Shown: positions 8,936-17,264, numbered from the stretch's first letter. The stretch is 64,000 nt of DNA from CAZNKU01 sp964573775 (GCA_964573775.1 CAZNKU010000002.1:1-64000); one strand, 5' to 3'. Program-made: numbers and translations. The notes: generated from the letters alone by a model not told the origin.

Positions 8936-10120
8936 ATGGAATTATCAAGAAAAGCATTACAGGTCAGCGCATCACCTACGCTTGCTATTGATGCAAAATT
9001 CAAGGCTATGCAGGCAGACGGTATTGATGTTATCGGCTTCGGCTGCGGCGAACCTGATTTTGATACACCTGACAATATAAAAGCGGCGGCAATTAAGGCT
9101 ATTGAAGAAGGGCAGACAAAATACACTCCCGCTTCAGGTACTGTAGCTCTTAAAAAGGCTATTTGTGAAAAATTGAAAAGAGATAACGGACTTTCATACA
9201 CACCTGCAAATATTGTAGTTTCCAACGGTGCTAAGCATTCACTCATGAACGCCTTTGATGCTATTATTAATCCCGGGGATGAAATTATTGTACCTGCACC
9301 TTATTGGGTAAGCTATACTGAAATGATTAAAATGGCAGACGGTATTCCTGTTATTATAGAAACAAAGGAAGAAGACGACTTTAAGTTTACTGCACAGCAG
9401 TTAAAGGATGCTATTACTCCAAAAACTAAGGCTTTGGTTTTAAACAGCCCAAGTAATCCTACGGGTATGCTTTACAACGAGGCAGAACTTCGCAAAATTG
9501 CAGAAATTGCAGTAGAAAAAGACATTTTTGTTGTAGCTGATGAAATTTATGAAAAACTTATCTATGACGGTAAGGAACATATAAGCATTGCATCATTTAA
9601 TGAAGAAATAAAAGACAGAACAATTATAGTAAACGGTGTTTCAAAAAGTTATGCAATGACAGGTTGGAGAATTGGTTTTACTGCGGCTAATGCCGAGGTA
9701 ACAAAGGCTATGGCAAATATGCAGAGCCACGCAACATCTAACCCAAGTTCAATTTCTCAGGCAGCTGCATTGGAGGCGTATGTTGGCGAACAGGATACTG
9801 TTGAAGAAATGAGAAGGGTTTTTGAGCAAAGACGTAACTACATGGTAGAACGTATCAACAGTATTGAAGGTGTTTCATGCAAAATGCCTGAAGGTGCATT
9901 TTATGTAATGATGAACATCAAGAATGTTTTAGGCAGAGAAATCGGTGGTAAGGTTATAAATACATCAGATGATTTCTGCGAAGTATTGCTTGAAAAGAGC
10001 CTTGTTGCTCTGGTACCGGGTTCAGGATTTGGTTGTGAGGGTTATGTAAGATGGTCTTATGCCACAAGTATGGAAAATATCGAAATGGGTCTTGACAGAC
10101 TTGAAGAATTTTTGAAATAA
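8936..10120 (+). CDS. aspB: Aspartate aminotransferase (class I, AspB-like)
   Basis: PLP-dependent transaminase interconverting aspartate/2-oxoglutarate with oxaloacetate/glutamate. Seen: GCGEPDFDTP near the N terminus, YTPASGT, NSPSNPTG, the PLP-contacting VADEIYEKL, and the Schiff-base lysine in NGVSKSYAMTGWRIGF. Length of 394 aa matches Bacillus-type AspB enzymes of subgroup Ib. Ribosome site AAGGGGTAAGG is close to the ATG. It stands alone between its own promoter and a terminator. Some members also accept prephenate, so the substrate range is not fixed by sequence alone. Confidence 0.9.
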   Translation: MELSRKALQVSASPTLAIDAKFKAMQADGIDVIGFGCGEPDFDTPDNIKAAAIKAIEEGQTKYTPASGTVALKKAICEKLKRDNGLSYTPANIVVSNGAKHSLMNAFDAIINPGDEIIVPAPYWVSYTEMIKMADGIPVIIETKEEDDFKFTAQQLKDAITPKTKALVLNSPSNPTGMLYNEAELRKIAEIAVEKDIFVVADEIYEKLIYDGKEHISIASFNEEIKDRTIIVNGVSKSYAMTGWRIGFTAANAEVTKAMANMQSHATSNPSSISQAAALEAYVGEQDTVEEMRRVFEQRRNYMVERINSIEGVSCKMPEGAFYVMMNIKNVLGREIGGKVINTSDDFCEVLLEKSLVALVPGSGFGCEGYVRWSYATSMENIEMGLDRLEEFLK

Positions 10121-10123
10121 ATC

Positions 10124-10158
10124 AAAATCCTGTGAAATTTTTTCATGGGATTTTTTTG
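10124..10158 (+). terminator. Intrinsic terminator after aspartate aminotransferase
   Basis: AAAATCC...GGGATTTT stem with inner TGAA/TTCA pairing, then TTTTTTT, starting 4 bases after the stop codon. Confidence 0.7.
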
Positions 10159-10160
10159 TT

Positions 10161-10189
10161 ATGGACATTTAGTAAATATTATTATATAA
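10161..10189 (+). promoter_or_regulatory. SigA-type promoter of the M20 peptidase operon
   Basis: TGGACA (10161-10166), exactly 17 bases, TATAAT (10184-10189). It is followed by a leader of about 125 bases with no recognised riboswitch. Confidence 0.75.
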
Positions 10190-10321
10190 TAAAAATAAAT
10201 TTGGACGTTATTATTTCTCATCGTACAAATGACTAACATACAGACCATCGTGCAGTAGGACAGCATGTGCAGGATGTTTCAGGGACAAGATTATTAAAAG
10301 ATATAGTTAAGGAGAATAATT

Positions 10322-11581
10322 ATGGATGTTAAACAACTTAATGCTATTATTGAAGAAAGAAAAGATGAACTTTTTAAGATACTTTGTGATTTAATAAAGA
10401 TAAATTCCGAAAATTTCGGTGACCATGGTAATGAGGCAGAGTGTGCAGAATTCATACATAAGCTTTGTCAGGAAATGGGACTTGAAAGTGATTTGTATTC
10501 ACCTCTTGATCTTGAGGGATTTACGGAATGTGAAGACTATTATCCCGGCAGAAATTTAGAAACAAGGTACAATGTAACTGCACGTTGGAAGGGCACAGAA
10601 GACAAGGATGAGCTTATGCTTATGGGACATCATGATACTGTACCAATAGGTGACACGGCAAACTGGAGCTTTGAACCTCTTTTGGGTGAAGTTCGCGACG
10701 GAAAGGTTTTGGGAAGAGGTGCCTGTGACGATAAATATGCTCTTGCAACAGTTATATTCCTTATAAAGGTTTTAAAAGAAAATGGCTTTGTGCCAAGAGC
10801 AAATCTGATATTTGCATCATATTCCGATGAGGAATTCGGAGGTTCTCACGGAGCTATGGCATCGGTTATGAAATATCCCTGCACACGCATTGTGAATCTT
10901 GACGGTCGTGATGGACAAATTTGGCACTGTGCATCAGGTGGCGGTGAAATGTATTTTAAATATCACACTGTAAATACTGTTGACAGTGCAAAGCTTACTG
11001 CACAGGTTATACCTGTAATAATGGAGGAAATAGGGAATTTTGCAGATAACAGAAGCACCGAGCTTGAAGCAAACCGTTTTTACAAAGGAACAATTATTCC
11101 TTCAACCTCACTTCGGTACCTTGATGTTCATGCAGGCAATAACGGCTTTGATTTAGGTGTAGGAAGTGTAAAATTTGTATTCTATACCGTTAAGACAAAA
11201 GAAGAAATTTACAAAGAATTTGAAGAAGTTACAAAGAAAATCAACGAGAGAATAGAGCCTATGGGAGTTGTGGGTGACGGATTTTTCCCCGCCACAAGAT
11301 TTTTCCATTACGGTTTTTGCGAGCCTGACCATGAAAGCATTAAGGATATGGTTCGGTCTGCAAAGGATGCTGTTGGCAATGATGTGTTGGTATGTGGTTC
11401 GTGCCTTTCTGATTTGTCGGTAATTTTAAAATACGGCAACAACAGTGCATACGGTTTTGGTGCAGGACGTGACTTCAGTTTGGCAGGCGGAGCACATCAG
11501 CCTGACGAGTTTATTGAATGTGACAGACTTATTAATTTTGCTAAAACTGTAGGAGCTTACTTGATTAACTTTCTTGGGTAG
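10322..11581 (+). CDS. M20 family metallopeptidase (dipeptidase-like)
   Basis: Two-zinc amidohydrolase of the M20/ArgE/DapE family. Seen: GHHDTVP (His103, Asp105), GRGACDDK with the bridging Asp136, the catalytic Glu pair in YSDEEFGGS (Glu170-171), a later metal-ligand region LDGRDG, and the C-terminal His in GGAHQPDEF. Preceded by AAGGAG. About 420 aa; no signal peptide, so cytoplasmic. The exact substrate (dipeptides, acyl amino acids) cannot be read from sequence. Followed closely by a HAD phosphatase and a ROK kinase on the same strand. Confidence 0.85.
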   Translation: MDVKQLNAIIEERKDELFKILCDLIKINSENFGDHGNEAECAEFIHKLCQEMGLESDLYSPLDLEGFTECEDYYPGRNLETRYNVTARWKGTEDKDELMLMGHHDTVPIGDTANWSFEPLLGEVRDGKVLGRGACDDKYALATVIFLIKVLKENGFVPRANLIFASYSDEEFGGSHGAMASVMKYPCTRIVNLDGRDGQIWHCASGGGEMYFKYHTVNTVDSAKLTAQVIPVIMEEIGNFADNRSTELEANRFYKGTIIPSTSLRYLDVHAGNNGFDLGVGSVKFVFYTVKTKEEIYKEFEEVTKKINERIEPMGVVGDGFFPATRFFHYGFCEPDHESIKDMVRSAKDAVGNDVLVCGSCLSDLSVILKYGNNSAYGFGAGRDFSLAGGAHQPDEFIECDRLINFAKTVGAYLINFLG

Positions 11582-11591
11582 GTAATTTGTT

Positions 11592-12377
11592 ATGACAAAA
11601 ATTGTTGCAACAGATTTTGACGGAACATTATACAAGCAAAGTAAAATAAGCACGGAAAATATTGAAGGCATCAAAAAATTTCGCAGTGGCGGAAATTTAT
11701 TTGGCATTGTAACAGGCAGAGATTACAAAAGTCTTAAACAAGTGTTGGATAAGCTGGATTTTTCCGCATATGATTTTTTGATTCTTGGTAACGGTGCGGT
11801 ATGTTGTAATGAAAAAGATGAATTTTTATTTGAGAATAATGTGGATGCAAAGATGAGGTGGGGAAGTTCCACCCTTGCAAAACAGGTTCGCAGTCGTCTT
11901 TTTGAGCTTGATTCTTATTGCGGAATATCTTTTGGCAAGGAAAATTACTTGTTTGGTAAAGATTATTCCAATGGGGGAAGTGACAGTGTATATAACTATC
12001 ACTCACATAAGCTTATTGAAAGTGTTTCAGAGTTTGGCAGAATGTTCGGGCGGTGCAAAACAAATGAGCTGACCGCAAAGGCTGTTAAAATACTAGCAGA
12101 TGAATTCGGTGAGGTTTTAAACCCTACACAAAATGGCATATCAATAGACATTCCCGGTGTGGGCATAAATAAGGCAACGGGCATTAGAAAATATGCTGAG
12201 TTTATGAAAGTACCTGTTGACAACATTTGGACAGTTGGCGATAATTTTAATGACATACCTATGTTTGACAGTTTTCACAGTTGCCTTATGAGCGATGGTG
12301 AGAAAAAATTAAAAAAACTGGTGGATTTTGTGTGTGACAATGTGTCGGACTATATAGAAGTTGTTTTAAAATACTAA
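11592..12377 (+). CDS. HAD superfamily hydrolase, Cof type
   Basis: Cytoplasmic phosphatase of the Cof/type IIB HAD group. Motif I is DFDGTL with the nucleophile Asp, motif III/IV is GDNFNDIPMF near the C terminus, and the central region is the mobile cap. At 261 aa it is typical. Such enzymes act on sugar phosphates or other small phosphate esters; the substrate is unknown here. Second gene of the M20-HAD-ROK group (10-base gap upstream, 17-base gap downstream). Confidence 0.85.
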   Translation: MTKIVATDFDGTLYKQSKISTENIEGIKKFRSGGNLFGIVTGRDYKSLKQVLDKLDFSAYDFLILGNGAVCCNEKDEFLFENNVDAKMRWGSSTLAKQVRSRLFELDSYCGISFGKENYLFGKDYSNGGSDSVYNYHSHKLIESVSEFGRMFGRCKTNELTAKAVKILADEFGEVLNPTQNGISIDIPGVGINKATGIRKYAEFMKVPVDNIWTVGDNFNDIPMFDSFHSCLMSDGEKKLKKLVDFVCDNVSDYIEVVLKY

Positions 12378-12394
12378 ATGAATGGAGAAATAAT

Positions 12395-13342
12395 ATGAGA
12401 ATTGGAATAGATATAGGTGGAACAAATCTTGTTGCAGGGTTGGTTAATGAACGTTACGAGCTTGTTGACAAGGTGGATACTCCTGCAAATGCGTCAAGGC
12501 AAGATACTGAAATTGTAGCAGATATTATATCACTTTGCAAAAAACTGATGGATAAAAACAACTTGTCGGAAAGTGATGTTTTGTCAATCGGCATAGGTGT
12601 ACCAGGTTGTTATGACAATGAAAACGGTATTATTCTTTTTTGTGAAAATATCAACTTTTTAAATACTCCCATTGTCCAAATGATACAGGCGGAAATAAAT
12701 GTTCCCGTATATCTTGGCAATGATGCGGACTGTGCCGCACTTGGTGAGGCATATGCAGGGGCAACAAAGGATGCAAAAAATTCCGTTATGGTTACAATCG
12801 GCACAGGCATAGGCGGAGGAATAATAATCAATAAAAAAATTTATAACGGTTTTAACAGCTGTGGTGGTGAACTTGGACATATTGTAATAAATGTAGGCGG
12901 TGAACCATGCGGATGTGGCAGAAAGGGATGCTGGGAGGCTTACGGCTCTGCTACGGCACTTGTGAAACAGACACGCAGGGCAATTACGGAAAATCCCGAA
13001 AGTATACTTGCAAAGCTTGCTCAGGGTGACCTTGAAAAGGTTAACGGTAAAACCTCCTTTGATGCTATGCGTGCAGGCTGTCCCGTTGGAACAGCGGTTG
13101 TGGAAAAATATGTTGAATACTTTTCAACAGGTGTTACAAATGTTATAAATATATTCCAGCCCGAAATGCTTGTTATAGGCGGTGGTGTTTCAAAAGAGGG
13201 AAGTACACTTATAGACATGATTATGAAACATGTTTCAAGAGAAAGATACGGCGAACACAACGGACTTCCAAAAACAACTGTATGCACAGCTCTTTTGGGT
13301 AATGATGCAGGTGTTATTGGTGCGGCTTTGCTTGGGGCATAA
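12395..13342 (+). CDS. glcK: ROK family glucokinase
   Basis: Phosphorylates glucose (or a related hexose) with ATP. Seen: N-terminal phosphate-binding GIDIGGTNLVAGLV, the catalytic NDADCAALGEA, the ROK signature with GELGHIVIN and the zinc motif CGCGRKGCWE, and a C-terminal GGGVS. At 315 aa it fits the GlcK/ROK-kinase group without the DNA-binding extension of ROK repressors. Lies 17 bases after the HAD gene behind GGAGAA. N-acetylglucosamine or mannose kinases share these motifs, so the sugar is inferred. Confidence 0.85.
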   Translation: MRIGIDIGGTNLVAGLVNERYELVDKVDTPANASRQDTEIVADIISLCKKLMDKNNLSESDVLSIGIGVPGCYDNENGIILFCENINFLNTPIVQMIQAEINVPVYLGNDADCAALGEAYAGATKDAKNSVMVTIGTGIGGGIIINKKIYNGFNSCGGELGHIVINVGGEPCGCGRKGCWEAYGSATALVKQTRRAITENPESILAKLAQGDLEKVNGKTSFDAMRAGCPVGTAVVEKYVEYFSTGVTNVINIFQPEMLVIGGGVSKEGSTLIDMIMKHVSRERYGEHNGLPKTTVCTALLGNDAGVIGAALLGA

Positions 13343-13357
13343 AACACAATAAAAGTC

Positions 13358-13387
13358 TTGACAAATTTTAGGATTTTTTGGCATAAT
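13358..13387 (+). promoter_or_regulatory. SigA-type promoter of yczE-like gene
   Basis: TTGACA (13358-13363), 18-base spacer, CATAAT (13382-13387). The expected transcription start falls inside the 5' arm of the hairpin at 13389-13419. Confidence 0.6.
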
Positions 13388-13388
13388 T

Positions 13389-13424
13389 ATATGCAGGGAT
13401 TAGTTTAGTCCCTGCATATTTTTT
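13389..13424 (+). terminator. Terminator-like hairpin at the start of the yczE-like leader
   Basis: Perfect 11-base stem (ATATGCAGGGA / TCCCTGCATAT), 9-base loop, six T residues. It can stop read-through from glcK, while transcripts beginning at the overlapping promoter would lack part of the 5' arm and escape. Confidence 0.75.
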
Positions 13425-13443
13425 GAAAAGAAGGCGCATATAA

Positions 13444-14088
13444 ATGAAAAATATGAAAATTCGTTTTCCTATGTATCTGTTGGGACTATTTATAGTAACA
13501 ATAGGAGTGGCTGTTTCTGTAAAGGCAAATCTGGGTGTTGCCCCTGTAAGCTCTATTCCATATGCAATGACTTGTGTCTGGGGTATAGAAATGGGCAAGG
13601 CAACCATTATATTTTACATATTCCTGATACTGTTGCAGGTACTTATATTGCGTAAAAAAGTAAAATTAGCAACCTTTTTACAGCTTGCCATAGGTATAGT
13701 TTTCGGTTATTTTACAACCTTCAGCAACTGGTGTATGACATTTTTGCCCGATGTTGAAAGTATGTTTATAAGAATACCTATGATGCTTGTAAGTGTGTTT
13801 TTAATAGCCCTTGGACTATTTTTCTACATACCTGCGAATATTTTGCCCATACCGCCTGACGGTACAACTCAGAATATTGCCATGATAACAGGTAAGGAAT
13901 TTTCTAAAGTAAAAGTTATTTTCGATATTTCATTGGTTGCAGGTGCACTTGTTATCTGCCTTTTAACCATAAAATCATTGGGTAGTGTTGGAATAGGTAC
14001 TGTTGTAGCAGCAGTTATGGTAGGGACAACTCTTGGATGGATAAACAAGTTTTTCGGAAAATGGCGTGACAATTTATATAACAAATAA
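13444..14088 (+). CDS. YczE/YyaS/YitT-like integral membrane protein
   Basis: A five- to six-helix membrane protein of the YczE/YitT-like family found widely in Firmicutes. The opening YLLGLFIVTIGVAVSVKANLGVAPVSSIPYA, here noted only in part (LGVAPVSSIPYA, residues 35-46), and the later NILPIPPDGTTQNI repeat-like segment are the family's hallmarks. Function is not established; some relatives are thought to be transporters. Own promoter upstream and a strong terminator directly downstream, so it is monocistronic. Confidence 0.75.
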   Translation: MKNMKIRFPMYLLGLFIVTIGVAVSVKANLGVAPVSSIPYAMTCVWGIEMGKATIIFYIFLILLQVLILRKKVKLATFLQLAIGIVFGYFTTFSNWCMTFLPDVESMFIRIPMMLVSVFLIALGLFFYIPANILPIPPDGTTQNIAMITGKEFSKVKVIFDISLVAGALVICLLTIKSLGSVGIGTVVAAVMVGTTLGWINKFFGKWRDNLYNK

Positions 14089-14121
14089 AAAACCTCGGTT
14101 TTCACCGAGGCATTTTTTATT
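14086..14121. terminator. Bidirectional terminator between convergent genes
   Basis: CCTCGGT-TTTC-ACCGAGG stem flanked by an A run on the left and ATTTTTTATTTT on the right, serving the yczE-like gene on plus and the feo operon on minus. Confidence 0.88.
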
Positions 14122-14304
14122 TTATTTGCTTTCAACCGAACAGTTACAACAACTGCCGTTGCAATTAACGCTTTTTTTAGATGCACAGGTTTTACCTGAG
14201 GGACAGCCTATACATTTAACGCCTTTTTTCTTCTGGCGTATAATATATGTAAGTGCAAGTCCTAAAATAACCAATATAATAATTATGGCAATTATATCTT
14301 TCAT
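14122..14304 (-). CDS. FeoB-associated Cys-rich membrane protein
   Basis: 60 aa: one N-terminal membrane helix (residues 3-22, mostly Ile/Leu), a KKK basic turn, then a Cys-rich tail with six cysteines (CIGC, CASK, CNGSCCNC pattern). This is the layout of the small protein often encoded directly after feoB in Firmicutes. It lies 12 bases after feoB in the same transcript. The cysteines may bind iron or guard the transporter; that role is inferred from context. Confidence 0.85.
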   Translation of the reverse strand: MKDIIAIIIILVILGLALTYIIRQKKKGVKCIGCPSGKTCASKKSVNCNGSCCNCSVESK

Positions 14305-14316
14305 ACTATATCATCC

Positions 14317-16326
14317 TTATGCTTTTGTTTTTGCTTTTAAAGCATATTCTTCATTGATATTTTTGTTTGCTTTTACTATAAGTGCAATTACAATACCGAT
14401 CATTGCCGCAACTGCAATAAGTCCGGGAACAAAGCCTGAACCAAGCTTGTGTTCGGTTATAAGTGTGCCAATCTGGTATACAAGGAATGCAACTGTATAA
14501 CCTGTACCAAGCTGTAATGCAATACCGCCAAACATCCATTTCTTATCCTTGATTTCAGAGTTCATAGCACCGATAGCCGCGAAGCAAGGAGGTGTGAACA
14601 AATTGAACATCAGGCAAGCCAATGCTGCTGCGGCTGAAAGTCCAAGCACTCCTGCAACGTCTGCACCTGCACCTTCTACCATAGCAAGCTCTTCTGTATC
14701 AATAAAGTTAGAGATTGCATAAACAGATGCCAATGTGCCAACAACATTTTCCTTGGCGATAAAGCCTGTAACAGCGGCTGCTGCCATCTGCCATACACCA
14801 AAGCCCAAAGGAATAAGCAAGAATGCAACAGGTGATGCAATTGAAGCTAGAATTGAAGCATTAGGATCTTCAACAGGCTGGAAGTTCCAACCGTATCCCT
14901 GCATAATTGTAACTACCGCATTACATACCAAAATGATTGTACCTGCTTTAACTATGTAAGCCCAACCGCGTGAGCACATTGATTTGAATGCTCTTACAAC
15001 ACTTGGTGCCTTGTATTCAGGAAGTTCTATGATAAAGAATGACTTTCTGTTCTTGTAACCTGAAATTTTATTAACAAGCAACGCACCTATGAAAATCAAA
15101 ATAATACCTACAAAGTACATTGATGTACCTACCCATGGGTTGTCACCAAAGAATGCACCTGCAAAAAGTGCTATAACGGGAAGCTTTGCACCACATGGCA
15201 TAAAGGGAGTAAGCATTGCTGTTGCACGGCGCTCTCTTTCGTTACGGATAGTACGGCAAGCCATAATACCCGGGATTGCACAACCTGTACCGATTACAAA
15301 AGGAATTACCGATTTACCTGAAAGTCCAACCTTTTTGAATATGGGGTCAAGTACAACTGTTGCACGTGCCATATAACCGCAGTCTTCAAGCAATGCAATA
15401 AGGAAATACATAACCATTACAAGTGGTAAAAAGCCTACAACCGCACTTACACCGCCAACTATACCGTCAACTACAATTGTCTGCAAAATTGGGCTTGTAC
15501 CGGTCATCCAGCCGGCAACCAATTCGCCAAAACTGTCAATTACCGGGCAAAGTACTGCCTCTGCAAGCCATGGACCAAGCCATGCCTGAGAAACCCAGAA
15601 TACAAACCACATTACAACTGCAAAAATAGGAATACCTACCCATTTATTTGTTATAACAGCATCAATTTTGTCCTGTGCGTTTTTCTTGTTTGTGAAAACC
15701 TTGCGTGTTTCAACAGATGCTACGATTTTGTTTACGAATTCAAAACGCTTTCTGTCTGCTTCTTCAACCACATTTTTATCATTAAGGTCGATATCGCCCT
15801 GAACGTAAGGCGCGCTCTGAGATTTACTTTTACTTTCTACAGCAGCTGCCACAACCTTTTCAAGACCTTCATCACCTGACGAAGTGGAAACTGTTTCGAT
15901 AACAGGACAACCTAATTTTTCTGACAAAGCTGCAGAATCAATTTTGTTTTCCTTCTTTTTGTTAAGGTCACTTTTGTTAAGAGCAACAACTACCGGAATG
16001 CCAAGTTCTAAAAGCTGTGTTGTAAAGAACAAGCTTCGGCTTAGGTTTGTAGCATCAACAATGTTGATGATAACATCCGGATTTTCATTTTTTACATAGC
16101 TGCTTGTGATGCTTTCTTCTGATGTAAACGGGGACATTGAGTACGCACCGGGAAGGTCAACTGCAATTAAATCCTCTTTTACGTCACTGAAACTTTTTTT
16201 GATAAGAGCTTCTCTCTTATCAACAGTAACACCTGCCCAGTTACCAACACGCTCATTTTTACCTGTAAGTGCGTTGTACATGGTGGTCTTACCGCTGTTT
16301 GGATTGCCGGCTAAAGCAATTCTCAT
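14317..16326 (-). CDS. feoB: Ferrous iron transport protein B
   Basis: GTP-dependent Fe2+ importer. The N-terminal G domain shows G1 GNPNSGKTT, G3 DLPGAYS, G4 NKSD; it is followed by a helical GDI-like region and then the membrane domain with two Gate motifs (including GTGCAIPGIMACRT and the second CXXX-type LFTPPCFAAIGAM). At 669 aa it is full length. Preceded by GGAGG. Downstream of feoA with a 113-base gap that holds another operator-like palindrome, and followed by the Cys-rich FeoB partner. Confidence 0.96.
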   Translation of the reverse strand: MRIALAGNPNSGKTTMYNALTGKNERVGNWAGVTVDKREALIKKSFSDVKEDLIAVDLPGAYSMSPFTSEESITSSYVKNENPDVIINIVDATNLSRSLFFTTQLLELGIPVVVALNKSDLNKKKENKIDSAALSEKLGCPVIETVSTSSGDEGLEKVVAAAVESKSKSQSAPYVQGDIDLNDKNVVEEADRKRFEFVNKIVASVETRKVFTNKKNAQDKIDAVITNKWVGIPIFAVVMWFVFWVSQAWLGPWLAEAVLCPVIDSFGELVAGWMTGTSPILQTIVVDGIVGGVSAVVGFLPLVMVMYFLIALLEDCGYMARATVVLDPIFKKVGLSGKSVIPFVIGTGCAIPGIMACRTIRNERERRATAMLTPFMPCGAKLPVIALFAGAFFGDNPWVGTSMYFVGIILIFIGALLVNKISGYKNRKSFFIIELPEYKAPSVVRAFKSMCSRGWAYIVKAGTIILVCNAVVTIMQGYGWNFQPVEDPNASILASIASPVAFLLIPLGFGVWQMAAAAVTGFIAKENVVGTLASVYAISNFIDTEELAMVEGAGADVAGVLGLSAAAALACLMFNLFTPPCFAAIGAMNSEIKDKKWMFGGIALQLGTGYTVAFLVYQIGTLITEHKLGSGFVPGLIAVAAMIGIVIALIVKANKNINEEYALKAKTKA

Positions 16327-16378
16327 AATAAAATCCTCCTTTTGTAACAGACTATATCTGAAACAGTAATTTGTTTTA

Positions 16379-16396
16379 AGTTAGCGGCGACTAACT
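16379..16396. promoter_or_regulatory. Operator-like palindrome between feoA and feoB
   Basis: AGTTAG-CGGCGA-CTAACT: perfect 6-base arms with a 6-base spacer, matching the outer arms of the palindromes in front of feoA. Possible binding site for a DtxR/IdeR/MntR-type iron regulator. Confidence 0.5.
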
Positions 16397-16439
16397 GTAT
16401 ATTTAAATATAAGACCGATAAAATCGGCCGTTTATATTT

Positions 16440-16670
16440 TTAGATTATAATAGCCTCTGCAAGCTGATTATCAATGTTGTATCTGCCGTCTTTTATGGAA
16501 ACTACACAACCGCTTTTGCGGCGTGAAATAACAGTAATTGCTTCACCGCTGTAGCAACCTAAAGAAAACAGAAATGCGTTAAGATCTTCATCGTCTGTGT
16601 CAATATCTTTTATGATATATTCTTTTTCCTCAATAGCTTCGGTTAAGTTCATAATCTGCCTCGATTCCAT
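16440..16670 (-). CDS. feoA: FeoA-domain protein
   Basis: Small SH3-like FeoA protein, which works with FeoB in ferrous iron uptake. The sequence has LTEAIEEKEYIIKDIDTDDEDLNAFLFSLGCYSGEAITVISR, of which the core LGCYSGEAITVISRRKSG (about residues 33-50) and the C-terminal RYNIDNQLAEAI are typical of FeoA. 76 aa. First gene of the feo operon, directly behind an iron-type operator and a consensus promoter. Confidence 0.9.
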   Translation of the reverse strand: MESRQIMNLTEAIEEKEYIIKDIDTDDEDLNAFLFSLGCYSGEAITVISRRKSGCVVSIKDGRYNIDNQLAEAIII

Positions 16671-16675
16671 AAAAA

Positions 16676-16694
16676 AGTTAGTTTCATTTAACTA
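16676..16694. promoter_or_regulatory. Second operator-like half-palindrome before feoA
   Basis: AGTTAGTT-TCATTT-AACTA repeats the left arm and spacing of the neighbouring full palindrome with an imperfect right arm. It lies just downstream of the feoA promoter, where repressor binding would block transcription. Confidence 0.45.
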
Positions 16695-16699
16695 CCGAT

Positions 16700-16732
16700 A
16701 GTTAGTTTAACATAACTAACTCCAATTGTCAA
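16700..16732 (-). promoter_or_regulatory. feoA promoter overlapped by a palindromic iron operator
   Basis: On the minus strand: TTGACA (16732-16727), 17 bases, TAAACT (16709-16704). The -10 lies within the palindrome AGTTAGTT-TAACAT-AACTAACT (16700-16721). This geometry predicts repression by a DtxR/Fur-type metalloregulator when iron is sufficient; the regulator is not encoded in this window. Confidence 0.7.
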
Positions 16733-16754
16733 TATTTTCTTGCAAAAAAAATTT

Positions 16755-16791
16755 AAAAAATACACTTGGCTTAACCGTCAAGTGTATTTTT
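16755..16791 (-). terminator. Terminator after the SASP gene
   Basis: TACACTTG / CAAGTGTA stem with a 10-base loop; on the minus strand it is followed by a run of T residues. Confidence 0.75.
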
Positions 16792-16805
16792 TACTATTTA
16801 AAATG

Positions 16806-16997
16806 TTATTTCATGCTGTTTTCGTAAGCTTCGATCATCTTTTTAACCATCTGACCGCCGATGCTGCCTGCCTGACGAGAAGTCAAGTCACCGTTGTAAC
16901 CTTCTTTTAGGTTAACACCAACTTCACTTGCAGCTTCCATCTTGAATCTGTTCATAGCCTGCTTTGCTTCAGGTACTACATGTTTGTTGTTAGCCAT
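16806..16997 (-). CDS. Alpha/beta-type small acid-soluble spore protein
   Basis: 63 aa DNA-binding spore protein that coats and protects spore DNA. Seen: the germination-protease site region KMEAASEVGV, and the second conserved block GYNGDLTSRQAGSIGGQMVKKMIE (reported here as GDLTSRQAGSIGGQMVKKMI). The start has GGAGATG upstream. Stands alone with its own terminator. Its presence is direct evidence that the organism belongs to a sporulating lineage. Expression is normally by SigG; I could not identify the promoter confidently. Confidence 0.95.
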   Translation of the reverse strand: MANNKHVVPEAKQAMNRFKMEAASEVGVNLKEGYNGDLTSRQAGSIGGQMVKKMIEAYENSMK

Positions 16998-17136
16998 TTC
17001 TACTACATCTCCTTTGCTTTTATAGTTTAACTTTTTTCAAGTTACAGTCATATTTTTTGCAAAGGCGTATTTTATATACTGTTAATTTTTGGACAAATAA
17101 AAAATATGATTTTATTATTTTTTTGATATAAAAGTA

Positions 17137-17165
17137 TTGCATTTAATATTTGATTAGAGTATAAT
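17137..17165 (+). promoter_or_regulatory. SigA-type promoter of the polysaccharide locus
   Basis: TTGCAT (17137-17142), exactly 17 bases, perfect TATAAT (17160-17165). The only strong promoter I found for the 19-gene block. Confidence 0.75.
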
Positions 17166-17183
17166 TATTATGTATAGATATAG

Positions 17184-17236
17184 GCACTCGACAGCATTTT
17201 TCAAAAAAAGGGATTGGAATGCTGTTTTGGTCGTGC
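17184..17236 (+). promoter_or_regulatory. Hairpin leader of the polysaccharide operon
   Basis: GCAC...ACAGCATT pairs with AATGCTGT...GTGC (12 base pairs with an asymmetric internal loop, 19-base A-rich hairpin loop), starting about 10 bases after the expected transcription start. No T run follows, so it is not a plain terminator. It could stabilise the long mRNA or recruit an antitermination factor. Confidence 0.45.
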
Positions 17237-17264
17237 ATTAAAAATTAAGTAGGAGATGTTATTT

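Noticed and set aside
10195..10321. Long leader of the M20 peptidase as a riboswitch.
   Set aside because: No conserved motif of a known class and no terminator-antiterminator pair was visible.
17184..17236. Leader hairpin of the polysaccharide locus as a terminator/attenuator.
   Set aside because: No T run follows the stem.
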